Positions 18,669 to 27,659 of a stretch of DNA of 64,000 bases are shown here, piece by piece. Position 1 is the stretch's first letter; every line of letters starts with the position of its first letter. The DNA lies in the NCBI RefSeq assembly GCF_014654785.1, contig NZ_BNBD01000002.1:620001-684000 (forward strand), in the 5' to 3' direction. The DNA comes from Streptomyces mashuensis (GTDB lineage: Bacteria; Actinomycetota; Actinomycetes; Streptomycetales; Streptomycetaceae). The notes under the pieces were generated by a model. It had not been told where the DNA came from. It did no database searches and was given only the letters and a program-made list of their open reading frames with translations. Position numbers and translations under genes: made by a program.

Positions 18669-21410
18669 TCAGCCGGTGACGCCCTGGGCCGTGACCGTCA
18701 GGGTGTAGGGGTTGTCCAGCAGCGGTGACGTGCGGCGGGACTCGACCTCGATCTCCCAGACGCCGGGCAGCGGCTTGGCGTACGAGCGCTGGTCCGGGCG
18801 GCAGGTGTTGGCCGGGTTGGGGTAGTTCGGGTAGCAGTTCGGCGTGGACGTCGGGTCGACCGGGACGCCGTACGGGTTGATCGCGACGAACCGCGTCTGG
18901 CTGCCCGCCGCCAGGCCGCTCATGGCCACGTCCAGCGAGGTCGCGCCCTTGGGCACGGTCACGAAGTACGAGGTCGTGGCGTTACGGGTGGCCTTGGCGG
19001 TCTTCTCCAGCCGGTAGGAGGGCGCGGCGAGCGGCTCGGCGGCCACGACCGTGGTCATGATCTGCTTGTCGATGCCCTCGGTGTGCTCGTCGTCGACCGT
19101 GAGGATCGCGCTGTGCACCCCGGCGCTCTTCGCCTTGGCCTTGACCTTCACGGTGACCGGCTTGTTCAGCGGCAGCTTCACCTCGTCGTCGCCGACGAGC
19201 GCGAACGTGCCGTCGTTGGTGCGCCAGCCCAGCTCGTGCCACACGGGCCTGTCGGGGCCGGAGGTGCGGGTGATCGTGACGTCGTACGTCTGGGTCTCGC
19301 CGGTCTTGAGGCCGCCCTCGCGGTCGTACAGGCCGGTGCCGAAGCCGGGGGTCTTGAGGCGGCCGGACAGCGCGGTGGAGACGGGCGCCTTGACCGTGTA
19401 GTCGTGGGCGGTGGCGCCCTCGCGCAGGGCCTCCCACGCCTCGTCGATGTCGATGAGGCCCGCGCCCTGCTCGTGCGCCTGTGCGCCCTTGATGGTGCGG
19501 GCGGTGCTGGTCAGCGCGGTGCGCAGGTCGGCCGGGGTGAGCTTCATGTGCTTCTGCTTGGCGGCCGAGATCAGCAGCGCGGAGGCGCCGGCGGCCTGCG
19601 GCGAGGCCATCGAGGTGCCCTGGAGCATGCCGTAGCCCGGCGGGAGCTGGTAGCCGGCCTCGGCGACCGGGGCGCCCGGCTCCCAGGTGGGGATGGTGTT
19701 CACCGAGGCGCCGGGGGCGGTGAGCGTCGGGGTGAGGCCGCCGTCCTCGCGCGGGCCGCGGGAGGAGAAGGGCATCATCGCGTACGGCGTCTTCACCTCG
19801 GAGCCGTAGTTGGCGGCCCAGGTGTCCTTGGAGACGGAGGCGGCCACGCTGATGACCTTGTCGGCCAGGGCCGGGTCGCCGATCGTGTTGGTGCCCGGGC
19901 CGCTGTTGCCGGCGGAGATGACGAGCTGGACGCCGTAGGTGTCGATCAGGCGGGTGTAGAGCTCGGCGCGGGCGTTGTTGCCGTCGTTGAGGGCCGGGAG
20001 GCCGCCGATCGACATGTTGACGATGTCGACGCCGCGGTTGACCACCAGGTCGATCATGCCCTCGGTGAGCGCCACGTTGGTGCAGCCGCCGGACCAGGTG
20101 CAGGCGCGCGAGGAGACGAGCTTGGCGCCGGGGGCGGCGCCGTTCATCCGGCCGCCGAAGAGGCCGTTGGCGGCGGTGATGCCGGCGACGTGGGTGCCGT
20201 GCTCGGACTCGATGAGGCCGATGTTGACGAAGTCGGCCTTCTTGCCCGCCCAGTCGGCGCCCTTGGCGTCCATCGGCACGTCCTTGCGGATCTGCACGAC
20301 GAAGGGGATGCGCTCGGCGATGGGCGTGCTGGGGTCGTCCTTGCCGAAGTACCCGACCTGGAAGCCGTCCTTGTACGGCTTCATCTCCTCGTCGTTGCCG
20401 AAGTTCCCGTCGTCGTCGAGGTCGACGCGCACGGTGCCGCGGGCCTTGTCGTAGAGGACGGCCCAGGAGTCGGTGGTGTCGCCGTCCCGGTTGAGGTCGC
20501 CCTTCATGTCGCCGCCGGTGGTGGCGCTCTCGCGGAAGAGGGCCACCTGGTAGGAGCCGCCGGCGCCGGGCGCGGTGTAGGTGCGGCCGTTGAAGGTGAA
20601 GGCCGGGCCGGTGACGTCGGTGGTCATCGGCAGCCAGGTGTCGTCCCCGTCGGTGACGGGGTCGGTGGCCGTCACCCAGTCGGTGATCTTCCGCTCGCCG
20701 GTGGTGGTGCGCTGGAGCGCGGGGTGGGCGAGGTCGACGCCGGAGTCGAGGATGCCGATGGTCACGCCGCGGCCGTCGGCCTTGGGGTGGTCCTCGACGA
20801 AGCCGACGGCGCCGGTCTCGAAGGCCGGCTGGTACGGGTTCTTCGCGGGCGTCCGGGCGTCCGGCGCCGGCCAGGCGCCGGCTTTGGGGCCGCGGGCGAG
20901 GGAGGGGTGGCCCTGCCCGAGGTCCGCGCGCGGCGTGGGGTCGGGGAGGGGGATCTCCTGCTTGAGGTCGATGGCGTGCACCGCGTCGAGCTTCTTCGCC
21001 GCGTCGATGGCGGCGTCGGCCCGGCCCGTCGGCACCGTCACGCGGACGTAGCCGAGCCGGTCGTACGCCTGGCCCACGGAGGCGCCGCCGACGGCGCCGA
21101 GCCGGCCGGCGACCTGGCCGGTGCGGCCCGGCTCGGTGGCGATCATCATCGTGACGGTCCGGTCGCCCTCGGCCTTGGCCTTGGCGAGCAGGTCCGCGTC
21201 CTGGGAACCGAGCTTGTCCTTCGGCCCGTTGGCCGGTGTGCCGGGCGAGGGCGCGGGGCGGGGGCCGTCGGCGAGGGCGGGCGCGGCGCCCGCGGCCGTG
21301 AGCGCGGTGACGAGGGAGGCGGCGAGGACCGTACGGGCCACCCGGCCGGGACGGGCCGGCGGCGCGCCGGAGCCGGCCGAGGGTATGCCGGCCTCGGGTA
21401 TGGAGGTCAT
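18669..21410 (-). CDS. Secreted S8 subtilisin-like serine protease with EF-hand-like insert
   Basis: An exported endopeptidase of 913 residues from an ATG at 21410 (AAGGAAG upstream). A Sec-type signal spans about residues 20-48 and ends near APALA. A propeptide-like region follows. The triad is D222 (GILDSGVD), H404 (EHGTHVAGI) and S600 (GTSMASPQAAG), with the oxyanion Asn at 502. The Asp-His spacing of about 180 residues is unusually long and holds two EF-hand-like loops, DLNRDGDTTD (305-314) and DLDDDGNFGND (330-340). The C-terminal about 250 residues look like beta-sandwich domains, with no anchor. It is probably a calcium-stabilised extracellular protease. Confidence 0.92.
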   Translation of the reverse strand: MTSIPEAGIPSAGSGAPPARPGRVARTVLAASLVTALTAAGAAPALADGPRPAPSPGTPANGPKDKLGSQDADLLAKAKAEGDRTVTMMIATEPGRTGQVAGRLGAVGGASVGQAYDRLGYVRVTVPTGRADAAIDAAKKLDAVHAIDLKQEIPLPDPTPRADLGQGHPSLARGPKAGAWPAPDARTPAKNPYQPAFETGAVGFVEDHPKADGRGVTIGILDSGVDLAHPALQRTTTGERKITDWVTATDPVTDGDDTWLPMTTDVTGPAFTFNGRTYTAPGAGGSYQVALFRESATTGGDMKGDLNRDGDTTDSWAVLYDKARGTVRVDLDDDGNFGNDEEMKPYKDGFQVGYFGKDDPSTPIAERIPFVVQIRKDVPMDAKGADWAGKKADFVNIGLIESEHGTHVAGITAANGLFGGRMNGAAPGAKLVSSRACTWSGGCTNVALTEGMIDLVVNRGVDIVNMSIGGLPALNDGNNARAELYTRLIDTYGVQLVISAGNSGPGTNTIGDPALADKVISVAASVSKDTWAANYGSEVKTPYAMMPFSSRGPREDGGLTPTLTAPGASVNTIPTWEPGAPVAEAGYQLPPGYGMLQGTSMASPQAAGASALLISAAKQKHMKLTPADLRTALTSTARTIKGAQAHEQGAGLIDIDEAWEALREGATAHDYTVKAPVSTALSGRLKTPGFGTGLYDREGGLKTGETQTYDVTITRTSGPDRPVWHELGWRTNDGTFALVGDDEVKLPLNKPVTVKVKAKAKSAGVHSAILTVDDEHTEGIDKQIMTTVVAAEPLAAPSYRLEKTAKATRNATTSYFVTVPKGATSLDVAMSGLAAGSQTRFVAINPYGVPVDPTSTPNCYPNYPNPANTCRPDQRSYAKPLPGVWEIEVESRRTSPLLDNPYTLTVTAQGVTG

Positions 21411-21545
21411 GTGCTTCCTTGCTGGGATGTGAACGTGCGTGCAAGGAACTTTGCGGGAAGTGACCCCGGTTCGGGGAGAGTTGCGAGGGGCGGAAGGATA
21501 AGGGTGGCGTAAACCCGCCATACGGCGCGCGGGAGGAAGCGGGAC

Positions 21546-21564
21546 GACCGGTCATCAACCGGTC
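21546..21564. promoter_or_regulatory. Operator-like inverted repeat near the subtilase
   Basis: A perfect 7-bp palindrome GACCGGT-CATCA-ACCGGTC, about 135 bp upstream of the subtilase start. The regulator is unknown. Confidence 0.4.
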
Positions 21565-21630
21565 AGGGCATTCCCGCAGCTCAGATGTATGTACGACAAA
21601 CGGATCAACGCGCCGGCCCATGGTCGGCAG

Positions 21631-21656
21631 CAGTGTTCCCTCGCGGGTGAACACTG
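21631..21656. promoter_or_regulatory. Operator-like 26-bp inverted repeat
   Basis: Perfect 8-bp arms CAGTGTTC and GAACACTG are separated by 10 bp. The spacing suits a dimeric DNA-binding protein. It lies between two divergent genes for exported enzymes; the regulator is unknown. Confidence 0.45.
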
Positions 21657-21750
21657 AGTGAGCGTCAGCACTCCAGGGGACGAGTGGTGTATGCCAGTTC
21701 GCAGTAGCCAAGATCGATGTGAGGTGATCGGCGGCGACCGTTGCGGTCAT

Positions 21751-21772
21751 GTTCACGCCCAGGTCACCGTCG
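21751..21772 (+). promoter_or_regulatory. PHO-box-like direct repeat before metallophosphoesterase
   Basis: Two adjacent 11-nt units, GTTCACGCCCA and GGTCACCGTCG, fit the conserved G(G/T)TCA core of Streptomyces PhoP-binding repeats, with mismatches in the tails. The site is about 86 bp upstream of a secreted phosphoesterase gene, a plausible Pho-regulon target. Binding is inferred. Confidence 0.4.
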
Positions 21773-21857
21773 CTGCCAACGATCCTCACTGACGGGGCCC
21801 ACAGCCCGCACGCCCGCTCGACCGCCTGCCTTCGCGTCCGCACTCGGGGAGACCGCC

Positions 21858-23594
21858 ATGCACCGCAGATCCCGCAGAACCGCAGACCCGCAGCTCGACC
21901 GCCGCTCCTTCCTGGCCGCCGCAGGCGCCGTGACCACGGCCGCCGGGCTGGGCCTGGCGGTCGGGCCGGGCGGCGGACGGGCCGCCGCGAACCCGGCCGA
22001 CCCCACACCGCAGGCCGTCGCCACGGCCGAGGGCGCCGCGGAGGCCGCGGCCCCCACCGGCGCCGGCACCACCCTCGCCTCGGTGGCCGCACCCCGCGGC
22101 ACCGGCGGCTACCGGCGGCTCGGCGCGGGGCCCGGCTGGCCCCGCGTCGTCCGGTCCGAGCTGGCCGAGGGGCGCTCCGGCCGCGAGGACCGCCGCACCG
22201 TGCTCGCCTCCTTCGTCCAGTTCACCGACCTGCACCTGACGGACGTCCAGCACCCGCTGCGCTACGAGTTCTTCCGCTCCGGCGAGGCCGGCGCCTGGCG
22301 GCCGCACGAGGCCCTGACGCTGCCCGGCGTGGTCTCCCTGGTCGAGCGGGTCAACAAGGTGCGCCGCGGCCCGGTGACCGGCGCGCCGTTCCGTTTCGTC
22401 GTCACCACCGGCGACAACGGCGACGAGAACGCGAAGATCGAGGCCGAGTGGTTCCTCACCGCCCTCAGCGGCGGCCGGATGAACCCGCAGACCGGCGACC
22501 CCAAGCACTACGAGGGTGTCCAGAACAGCAACCTCAAGCTCTACTGGCACCCCGACAGCGCCCTGCGCGACCAGGACAAACAGCTGGGCTACCCGCGCAT
22601 CGACGGCTACCTGGCCGCCGCCTGCCGCACGGTGACCAGCCCGGGCCTGAACATCCCCTGGTACTCCACCTTCGGCAACCACGACCTGCTCTCCGGCGGC
22701 TGCTACCCGGCGGCCGGCTCGTTCATCGCCGAGGTGTGCGTGGGCGGCCGCAAGCTCCAGTACATCCCGCCCGCCGAGGCCAAGTGGCTGATGGAGGGCG
22801 AGACGGCGGGCGCCGACCCCAAGGGCGCCCGGATAAGGGACATGCTGAACAAGCACCGCAGGGAGATGCGCACGGTCACCCCGGACCCGCGCCGGGTGCC
22901 GCTGACGCCGCGTCAGTACGCCGCGCTGCACCTGGAACCGCGGTTCACCGGCCGCGGCCCCGTCGGGCACGGCTACACGCGCGAGAACCTCGACTCGGGC
23001 AACCTCTACTACACCTTCCGGGTCGCGGAGAAGGTCATCGGCATCAGCATCGACTCCACCGACCCGGGCGGCCACTACCAGGGCTCCCTGGGCACCGCCC
23101 AGCTGAACTGGCTGGACCGGACGCTGGCGCAGCACAAGGACGAGTACGCCCTCGTCTTCAGCCACCACCCCAGCTGGAGCATGAACAACACCACCCCCGA
23201 CCCGGCGCGACCGCAAGAGGCGCGGCACGGCGGCGACGAGATCCTCGCGCTGCTCCAGCGCCACAACAACGTGCTGGCCTGGATCAACGGGCACAGCCAC
23301 CGCAACCGGATCCGGCCGCGCGGCTCCTTCTGGGAGATCGCCACCGCCTCGCACATCGACTACCCGCAGCTGGCGCGCATCATCGAGATCACCGACAACC
23401 ACGACGGGACGATCTCCCTGTTCACCACGCTCATCGAGTCGGCGGCGCCGTACCGGACCGACTTCCACGACCTCTCCCAGACCGGGCTGGCCTCCCTCTA
23501 CCGCGAGCTGGCCTTCAACGCGCCGGGCAACGACACCACGCTCTCCGGCACGCCCACGGACCGGAACACCGAGCTGCTGCTCAACCGGCGCTGA
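21858..23594 (+). CDS. TAT-exported metallophosphoesterase
   Basis: A calcineurin-like phosphoesterase of 578 residues, from an ATG at 21858 with GGGGAG 7 nt upstream. The twin-arginine signal is DRRSFLAAAG, followed by an Ala-rich hydrophobic stretch. Metal-binding motifs in order are FTDLHLTD, TTGDNGDEN, FGNHDLLSGG, FSHHPSW and NGHSHRN, the complete two-metal set. This matches a family of actinobacterial exported phosphoesterases of about 500-600 residues; the substrate is unknown. It is divergent from the subtilase. A PHO-box-like repeat upstream suggests phosphate control. Confidence 0.9.
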   Translation: MHRRSRRTADPQLDRRSFLAAAGAVTTAAGLGLAVGPGGGRAAANPADPTPQAVATAEGAAEAAAPTGAGTTLASVAAPRGTGGYRRLGAGPGWPRVVRSELAEGRSGREDRRTVLASFVQFTDLHLTDVQHPLRYEFFRSGEAGAWRPHEALTLPGVVSLVERVNKVRRGPVTGAPFRFVVTTGDNGDENAKIEAEWFLTALSGGRMNPQTGDPKHYEGVQNSNLKLYWHPDSALRDQDKQLGYPRIDGYLAAACRTVTSPGLNIPWYSTFGNHDLLSGGCYPAAGSFIAEVCVGGRKLQYIPPAEAKWLMEGETAGADPKGARIRDMLNKHRREMRTVTPDPRRVPLTPRQYAALHLEPRFTGRGPVGHGYTRENLDSGNLYYTFRVAEKVIGISIDSTDPGGHYQGSLGTAQLNWLDRTLAQHKDEYALVFSHHPSWSMNNTTPDPARPQEARHGGDEILALLQRHNNVLAWINGHSHRNRIRPRGSFWEIATASHIDYPQLARIIEITDNHDGTISLFTTLIESAAPYRTDFHDLSQTGLASLYRELAFNAPGNDTTLSGTPTDRNTELLLNRR

Positions 23595-23620
23595 ACGACC
23601 GGCCGGTGGCGCCGGGCGGT

Positions 23621-23644
23621 GGCGGGGCGGGTGGCCGCCCCGCC
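23621..23644. terminator. Hairpin between convergent genes
   Basis: A perfect 10-bp stem GGCGGGGCGG / CCGCCCCGCC with a GTGG loop lies in the 55-bp gap between the convergent phosphoesterase and AbiEi/DUF559-like genes. Confidence 0.7.
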
Positions 23645-23649
23645 GGCGC

Positions 23650-24693
23650 TCAGCGCGGCAGCACCACCACGTAGGCGGGGGGTTCGCGGTCGGCGGACGC
23701 CACGAGGGCGGTGCGGACGACCGCGGCCTGGAGCTCCAGCGCCTCCTCGTCGCGGAGCTTCCGCGGGGTGACGCGGACGACGGTGATGCCCAGCCGCTCC
23801 AGGTGCTCGCGCTTGCGCGACGGCCCGGACCAGATCGCGTCGTCGTCCTGGTGCGGCCGGGTGTCCAGCTCCAGGGCCACGGCGTGGTCGGGCCAGTAGG
23901 CGTCGACGCCGCCCAGGTACGGGCCGCCGGGCAGCCGCAGGTCGACGTTCCACAGCGGTACGGGCAGCGCGTGCGCACGAACCATGGCGTAGAGCCGGTC
24001 CTCGGCGGCGGCGCGGCTCTCGGCCTCCAGGGCCTCGACGGCCTCCACCACGGGCTGCCGGGTCAGCAGCCCGGCGCGGGACAGCTCCTTGACGAGGGCG
24101 CCGGCCTCGCAGTGGCCGCCGCGCACGGCCTCCTCCAGCACCCGCCGCACGGCCACGGGGTCGGTGAGCCGCTCGACCGTGTCGGCGACGGCACGGGCGA
24201 CGGGGGCGACCGGCACGCCGGTCACCAGCCGGCCGGCGGGCACGGTGTGGGTGCGCACCAGGCGGACGAAGCCGGTGGAGCGGAGTCTGCGGGTGCGGGG
24301 CACCAGGACGTCGATGTGGTCGAGGGACAGCAGGGTGGGCACGGACGTGAAGCGGTACAGCGCGAGCGCGGCGGCACCGGTGACCAGGGCCTGCCCGTAG
24401 GGGGCGGGCCCGGTGCCGCGCGGGTCGGCGGGGCCGGGCTGCCGGGGCACCCGGTCCCGGGGGACGGTGTACATCAGGGCCGCGTGCAGCCGTTCCTCGC
24501 TGGTGGCCGGGCCGGTGTGCAGCAGGTAGACGCCGGGCAGCAGGCGCTGCCAGGGGCCGCCGGGGCGGCAGCGCTCGCCGACGGTGGTCCCCGCGACGCC
24601 GTGCTCACGCAGCTGACGCATGGTCATGACCCGGTGCCGCACGTCGGAGAGGTGGTACAGGGGGCGTGGTGAGAGGGGGGTGTTGGGGTTCAT
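23650..24693 (-). CDS. AbiEi-antitoxin-like / DUF559 nuclease-like protein
   Basis: A 347-residue protein of two parts. The N-terminus resembles the winged-helix part of AbiEi-type antitoxins (VMTMRQLREHGVAGTTVGE, then GVYLLH). The C-terminal about 100 residues resemble a Vsr/DUF559 restriction-like fold: GGVDAYWPDHAVALELD, then KREHLERLGITVVRVTPRKL, i.e. a D...ExD core and a basic helix. No AbiEii nucleotidyltransferase toxin lies beside it, so it is an orphan. The function is unknown; a nuclease or DNA-binding regulator is possible. An internal ATG (MTMRQL) is an alternative start. Confidence 0.7.
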   Translation of the reverse strand: MNPNTPLSPRPLYHLSDVRHRVMTMRQLREHGVAGTTVGERCRPGGPWQRLLPGVYLLHTGPATSEERLHAALMYTVPRDRVPRQPGPADPRGTGPAPYGQALVTGAAALALYRFTSVPTLLSLDHIDVLVPRTRRLRSTGFVRLVRTHTVPAGRLVTGVPVAPVARAVADTVERLTDPVAVRRVLEEAVRGGHCEAGALVKELSRAGLLTRQPVVEAVEALEAESRAAAEDRLYAMVRAHALPVPLWNVDLRLPGGPYLGGVDAYWPDHAVALELDTRPHQDDDAIWSGPSRKREHLERLGITVVRVTPRKLRDEEALELQAAVVRTALVASADREPPAYVVVLPR

Positions 24694-24890
24694 GACCCGG
24701 CCATTCCCGCTCCGGCCCCGCCCCCTAACCGGGGTTACCCCCTTGACGGCGATCTGACGACGCTCGATGACAACCCCGTTGGGTCGTCACGGTCCTGTAC
24801 CGCCTTCCTCGCGGCCCGTTACCCTGCGCTCTCCTCCGGCCGAAGCTCCCCGGAGGGGTCCGGCCGGAGGCAGGGGCGTACGGATGCGGG

Positions 24891-27488
24891 CTACCGGCTC
24901 GCGCCGGCGTCGCGCGCCTGGGCCCGCAGCGCACGCGCCAGGTCGTCCCGCGCCTCCAGCACCAGCCGTCGGAGGGCGGGCGCCGCGTCGGCATGGCCGG
25001 CCAGCCAGGCGTCGGTGGCCTCCAGCGTGCGCCGGTCGCCCTGGAGCATGGGGAACATGCCGCGCACGACGGCCATGGCGATCTCGATGGACCGCTCCTG
25101 CCAGATCCGCTCCAGCGCCGCGAAGTAGCGCGGCGCGAAGGGCGCGAGCAGCTCGCGCTGCGAGGGCTGGTCGAAGCCGGCGATGGTGGCCTCCACCAGG
25201 GCGTTGGACAGCGCGTCGGACTCCACGACCGACGCCCACGCCTCCTCCTTGACCTGCGCGGCGGGCCGGGCCGCCAGGCAGCGCACGTGGTGCCGCCGGC
25301 CGGAGGCGGTGTTGTCCCGGGCCAGCTCGGCGGCGAGCTCGGGCTCACCGGCCGCACCGCGGGCGGCGAGCGCGCCCAGCAGGGTCCAGCGCAGCTCCTG
25401 GTCGACGTCCAGTCCGTCGATCTTGGCGGAGCCGTCCAGCAGGGAGTGCAGCAGCTGGAGGTCGGGCTGCGTGGCGGCCAGGCCGGCGAAGAAGCGGGTC
25501 CAGGCGAGCTGGTGGTCGCTGCCCGGCTCGGCCTGCCGCAGCTCGCGCAGCGCGGCCCGGGCCAGGTCCCGCTCGGCGTCCTCGCGGTGGCCGGGCGCCG
25601 TGTAGTGGACGAGGGCGCCGCTCGCGCAGGACTGCACCATCTGGACGACGCCGATGTCGGTCTCGGCGCCGGCGAAGCGCTGCACCAGCTCCAGGTAGTC
25701 GCGGGCGGGCAGCAGGCCGTCGCGGGTGAGGTTCCACAGGGCCGACCAGCACAGGGCGCGGGCGAGGGGGTCGGTGATGTCGCCCAGGTGCTGCCGCAGG
25801 GTGTCCAGGGAGGTCTCGTCGAAGCGGACCTTGCAGTAGGTGAGGTCCTCGTCGTTGACCAGGACCAGCTCGGGCCGCTCCGCCCCGGCGAGCTCCCGCA
25901 CCACCGTGCGGACCCCGGTGACGTCGGCCTCGGCGCGGGCGTAGCGCTCCAGCGGCGCGCCGGGGGTGCGCCGCCGGTACAGGCCCACGGCGACGCGGTG
26001 CGGGCGGAGCCGGTTGTGCTCCTCGGGGGCCTCCTGGACGACGGCGAGCTCGGTGACGCGGCCGGACGCGTCACAGGTGACCACCGGGGTGAGCACGTTG
26101 ACGCCGGCCGTCTGGAGCCAGGCCCGGGACCAGGCGGTCATGTCGCGGCCGGAGGTCTCCTCCAGCACGGACAGCAGGTCGGTGAGGCGGGTGTTGCCGT
26201 AGGCGTGGCGCTTGAAGTAGCGCCGGGCGCCTTCGAGGAACGCGTCCCGGCCGGCGTAGGCGACGAGCTGCTTGAGGACCGAGGCGCCCTTGGCGTAGGT
26301 GATGCCGTCGAAGTTGAGCTTGGCGTCCTCCAGGTCGTGGATGTCGGCGGTGACCGGGTGGGTGGAGGGCAGCTGGTCGGCGCGGTAGGCCCAGGCCTTC
26401 CGCTGGTTGGCGAAGGTGGTCCAGGCGTCGGTGAAGCGGGTCGCCTCGACCTGTGAGAAGGAGCCCATGAAGTCGGCGAACGACTCCTTCAGCCACAGGT
26501 CGTCCCACCACTCCATGGTGACCAGGTCGCCGAACCACATGTGCGCCATCTCGTGCAGGATGACGTTGGCCCGGCGCTCGTAGGACGAGCGCGTCACCTT
26601 GCCGCGGAAGACGAACTCCTCGCGGAAGGTCACGCAGCCCGGGTTCTCCATGGCCCCGATGTTGTACTCCGGCACGAACGCCTGGTCGTACTTGCCGAAG
26701 GGGTACGGGTAGTCGAAGTGGTCGTGGAAGAAGTCCAGGCCCTGCTTGGTGACCTCGAAGATGTCGTCCGCGTCGAAGTACGGGGCGAGGCCCTTGCGGC
26801 ACAGGGCGCCGAGCGGGATCTCCAGCGTGCCGCCGTCGGGCAGCGCACGGGTGTAGTGGTCGCGGACCACGTGGTACGGGCCGGCGACGACGGCCGTGAT
26901 GTACGTGGAGATGGGCCGGGTGGGCACGAAGCGCCAGGTGGCGGCCGTGGCGTCGACGGGCTCGGGCTCGCCGTCCTGCTCGCCGTTGCTGAGCACCGTC
27001 CAGCCGGCCGGGGCGGTCACGGCGAAGGTGAAGGGTGCCTTGAGGTCGGGCTGCTCGAAGTTGGCGAAGACGCGGCGGGCGTCCGCGGGCTCGTACTGGG
27101 TGTAGAGGTAGATCTCGCCGTCCTCGGGGTCGGCGAAGCGGTGCAGGCCCTCGCCGGTCCGGCTGTAGGCGCACTGGGCGTCCACCACCAGCTCGTTCTC
27201 CGCGGCGAGATCCGCCAGGGCGATGCGGGCGCCGTCGAAGACGGCCGCCGGGTCGAGGGCGCGGCCGTTGAGCGTGACGGCGGTGACCGACGACGCGACC
27301 AGGTCGGCGAAGGTGGCCGCGCCGGGCTCCGCGCACCGGAAGCGGATCGTGGTGAGCGAGCGGAAGGTGCGCGTCCCGTCGCCCGGACCGACCGCGGACC
27401 GGAGGTCGAGCGCCACCTCGTAGCCGTCCACGGTCAGCAGGCGGGCCCGCTCACGGGCCTCCTCGCGGGTCAGGTTCTCAGCGGGCAC
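24891..27488 (-). CDS. pepN: M1-family aminopeptidase N (first paralogue)
   Basis: Zinc metallopeptidase releasing N-terminal residues from peptides; 865 residues, no signal peptide. It starts at a GTG at 27488 with AGGAG 8 nt upstream; the longer open frame runs into the neighbouring divergent gene. Signature GAMENPG precedes the zinc site HEMAHMWFGD (about residues 311-320) and ESFADF supplies the third ligand Glu. N- and C-terminal domains have normal M1 length. A second pepN lies 2.5 kb away on the other strand, with a similar N-terminus (NLTREEARERARLLTVD). The leader carries a GGTCTGCGG repeat. Confidence 0.93.
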   Translation of the reverse strand: MPAENLTREEARERARLLTVDGYEVALDLRSAVGPGDGTRTFRSLTTIRFRCAEPGAATFADLVASSVTAVTLNGRALDPAAVFDGARIALADLAAENELVVDAQCAYSRTGEGLHRFADPEDGEIYLYTQYEPADARRVFANFEQPDLKAPFTFAVTAPAGWTVLSNGEQDGEPEPVDATAATWRFVPTRPISTYITAVVAGPYHVVRDHYTRALPDGGTLEIPLGALCRKGLAPYFDADDIFEVTKQGLDFFHDHFDYPYPFGKYDQAFVPEYNIGAMENPGCVTFREEFVFRGKVTRSSYERRANVILHEMAHMWFGDLVTMEWWDDLWLKESFADFMGSFSQVEATRFTDAWTTFANQRKAWAYRADQLPSTHPVTADIHDLEDAKLNFDGITYAKGASVLKQLVAYAGRDAFLEGARRYFKRHAYGNTRLTDLLSVLEETSGRDMTAWSRAWLQTAGVNVLTPVVTCDASGRVTELAVVQEAPEEHNRLRPHRVAVGLYRRRTPGAPLERYARAEADVTGVRTVVRELAGAERPELVLVNDEDLTYCKVRFDETSLDTLRQHLGDITDPLARALCWSALWNLTRDGLLPARDYLELVQRFAGAETDIGVVQMVQSCASGALVHYTAPGHREDAERDLARAALRELRQAEPGSDHQLAWTRFFAGLAATQPDLQLLHSLLDGSAKIDGLDVDQELRWTLLGALAARGAAGEPELAAELARDNTASGRRHHVRCLAARPAAQVKEEAWASVVESDALSNALVEATIAGFDQPSQRELLAPFAPRYFAALERIWQERSIEIAMAVVRGMFPMLQGDRRTLEATDAWLAGHADAAPALRRLVLEARDDLARALRAQARDAGASR

Positions 27489-27508
27489 GGCGGCGGCTCC
27501 TCGTCCTC

Positions 27509-27558
27509 GGGGGTCTGCGGGGTCTGCGGGAATCTTCGTGGGGTCTGCGGGGATCTGC
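27509..27558. repeat. Short GGGTCTGCGG repeats in a divergent intergenic region
   Basis: Three near-identical 9-10-bp units (27511, 27521, 27541) and a degenerate fourth (27551) occupy the leader region of the minus-strand pepN, in the 171-bp gap before the divergent DsbA-like gene. They could be slippage-derived or part of a leader structure. Confidence 0.7.
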
Positions 27559-27659
27559 TGGTCTTTTCCTGCCTCACCGTATTTCGAACGGCAGGAATGA
27601 CGACAGGGGCTGTGGATGTTGAATCGCTGACTGTCCACGTTCGAGTGAGGAGTTTTTCC

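Larger units (their letters stand above)
21411..21857. promoter_or_regulatory. 447-bp divergent regulatory region between subtilase and metallophosphoesterase
   Basis: No credible gene is seen. Three symmetric or repeated elements stand out: GACCGGT-N5-ACCGGTC (21546-21564), CAGTGTTC-N10-GAACACTG (21631-21656) and a PHO-box-like direct repeat (21751-21772). The two flanking genes are divergent and both encode exported enzymes, so this is a likely shared control region. Confidence 0.6.

Noticed and set aside
18982..22092. 1036-codon minus-strand ORF over the subtilase
   Set aside because: It is an Arg/His/Pro/Gly-rich shadow frame of the subtilase gene, which carries an intact triad in its own frame.
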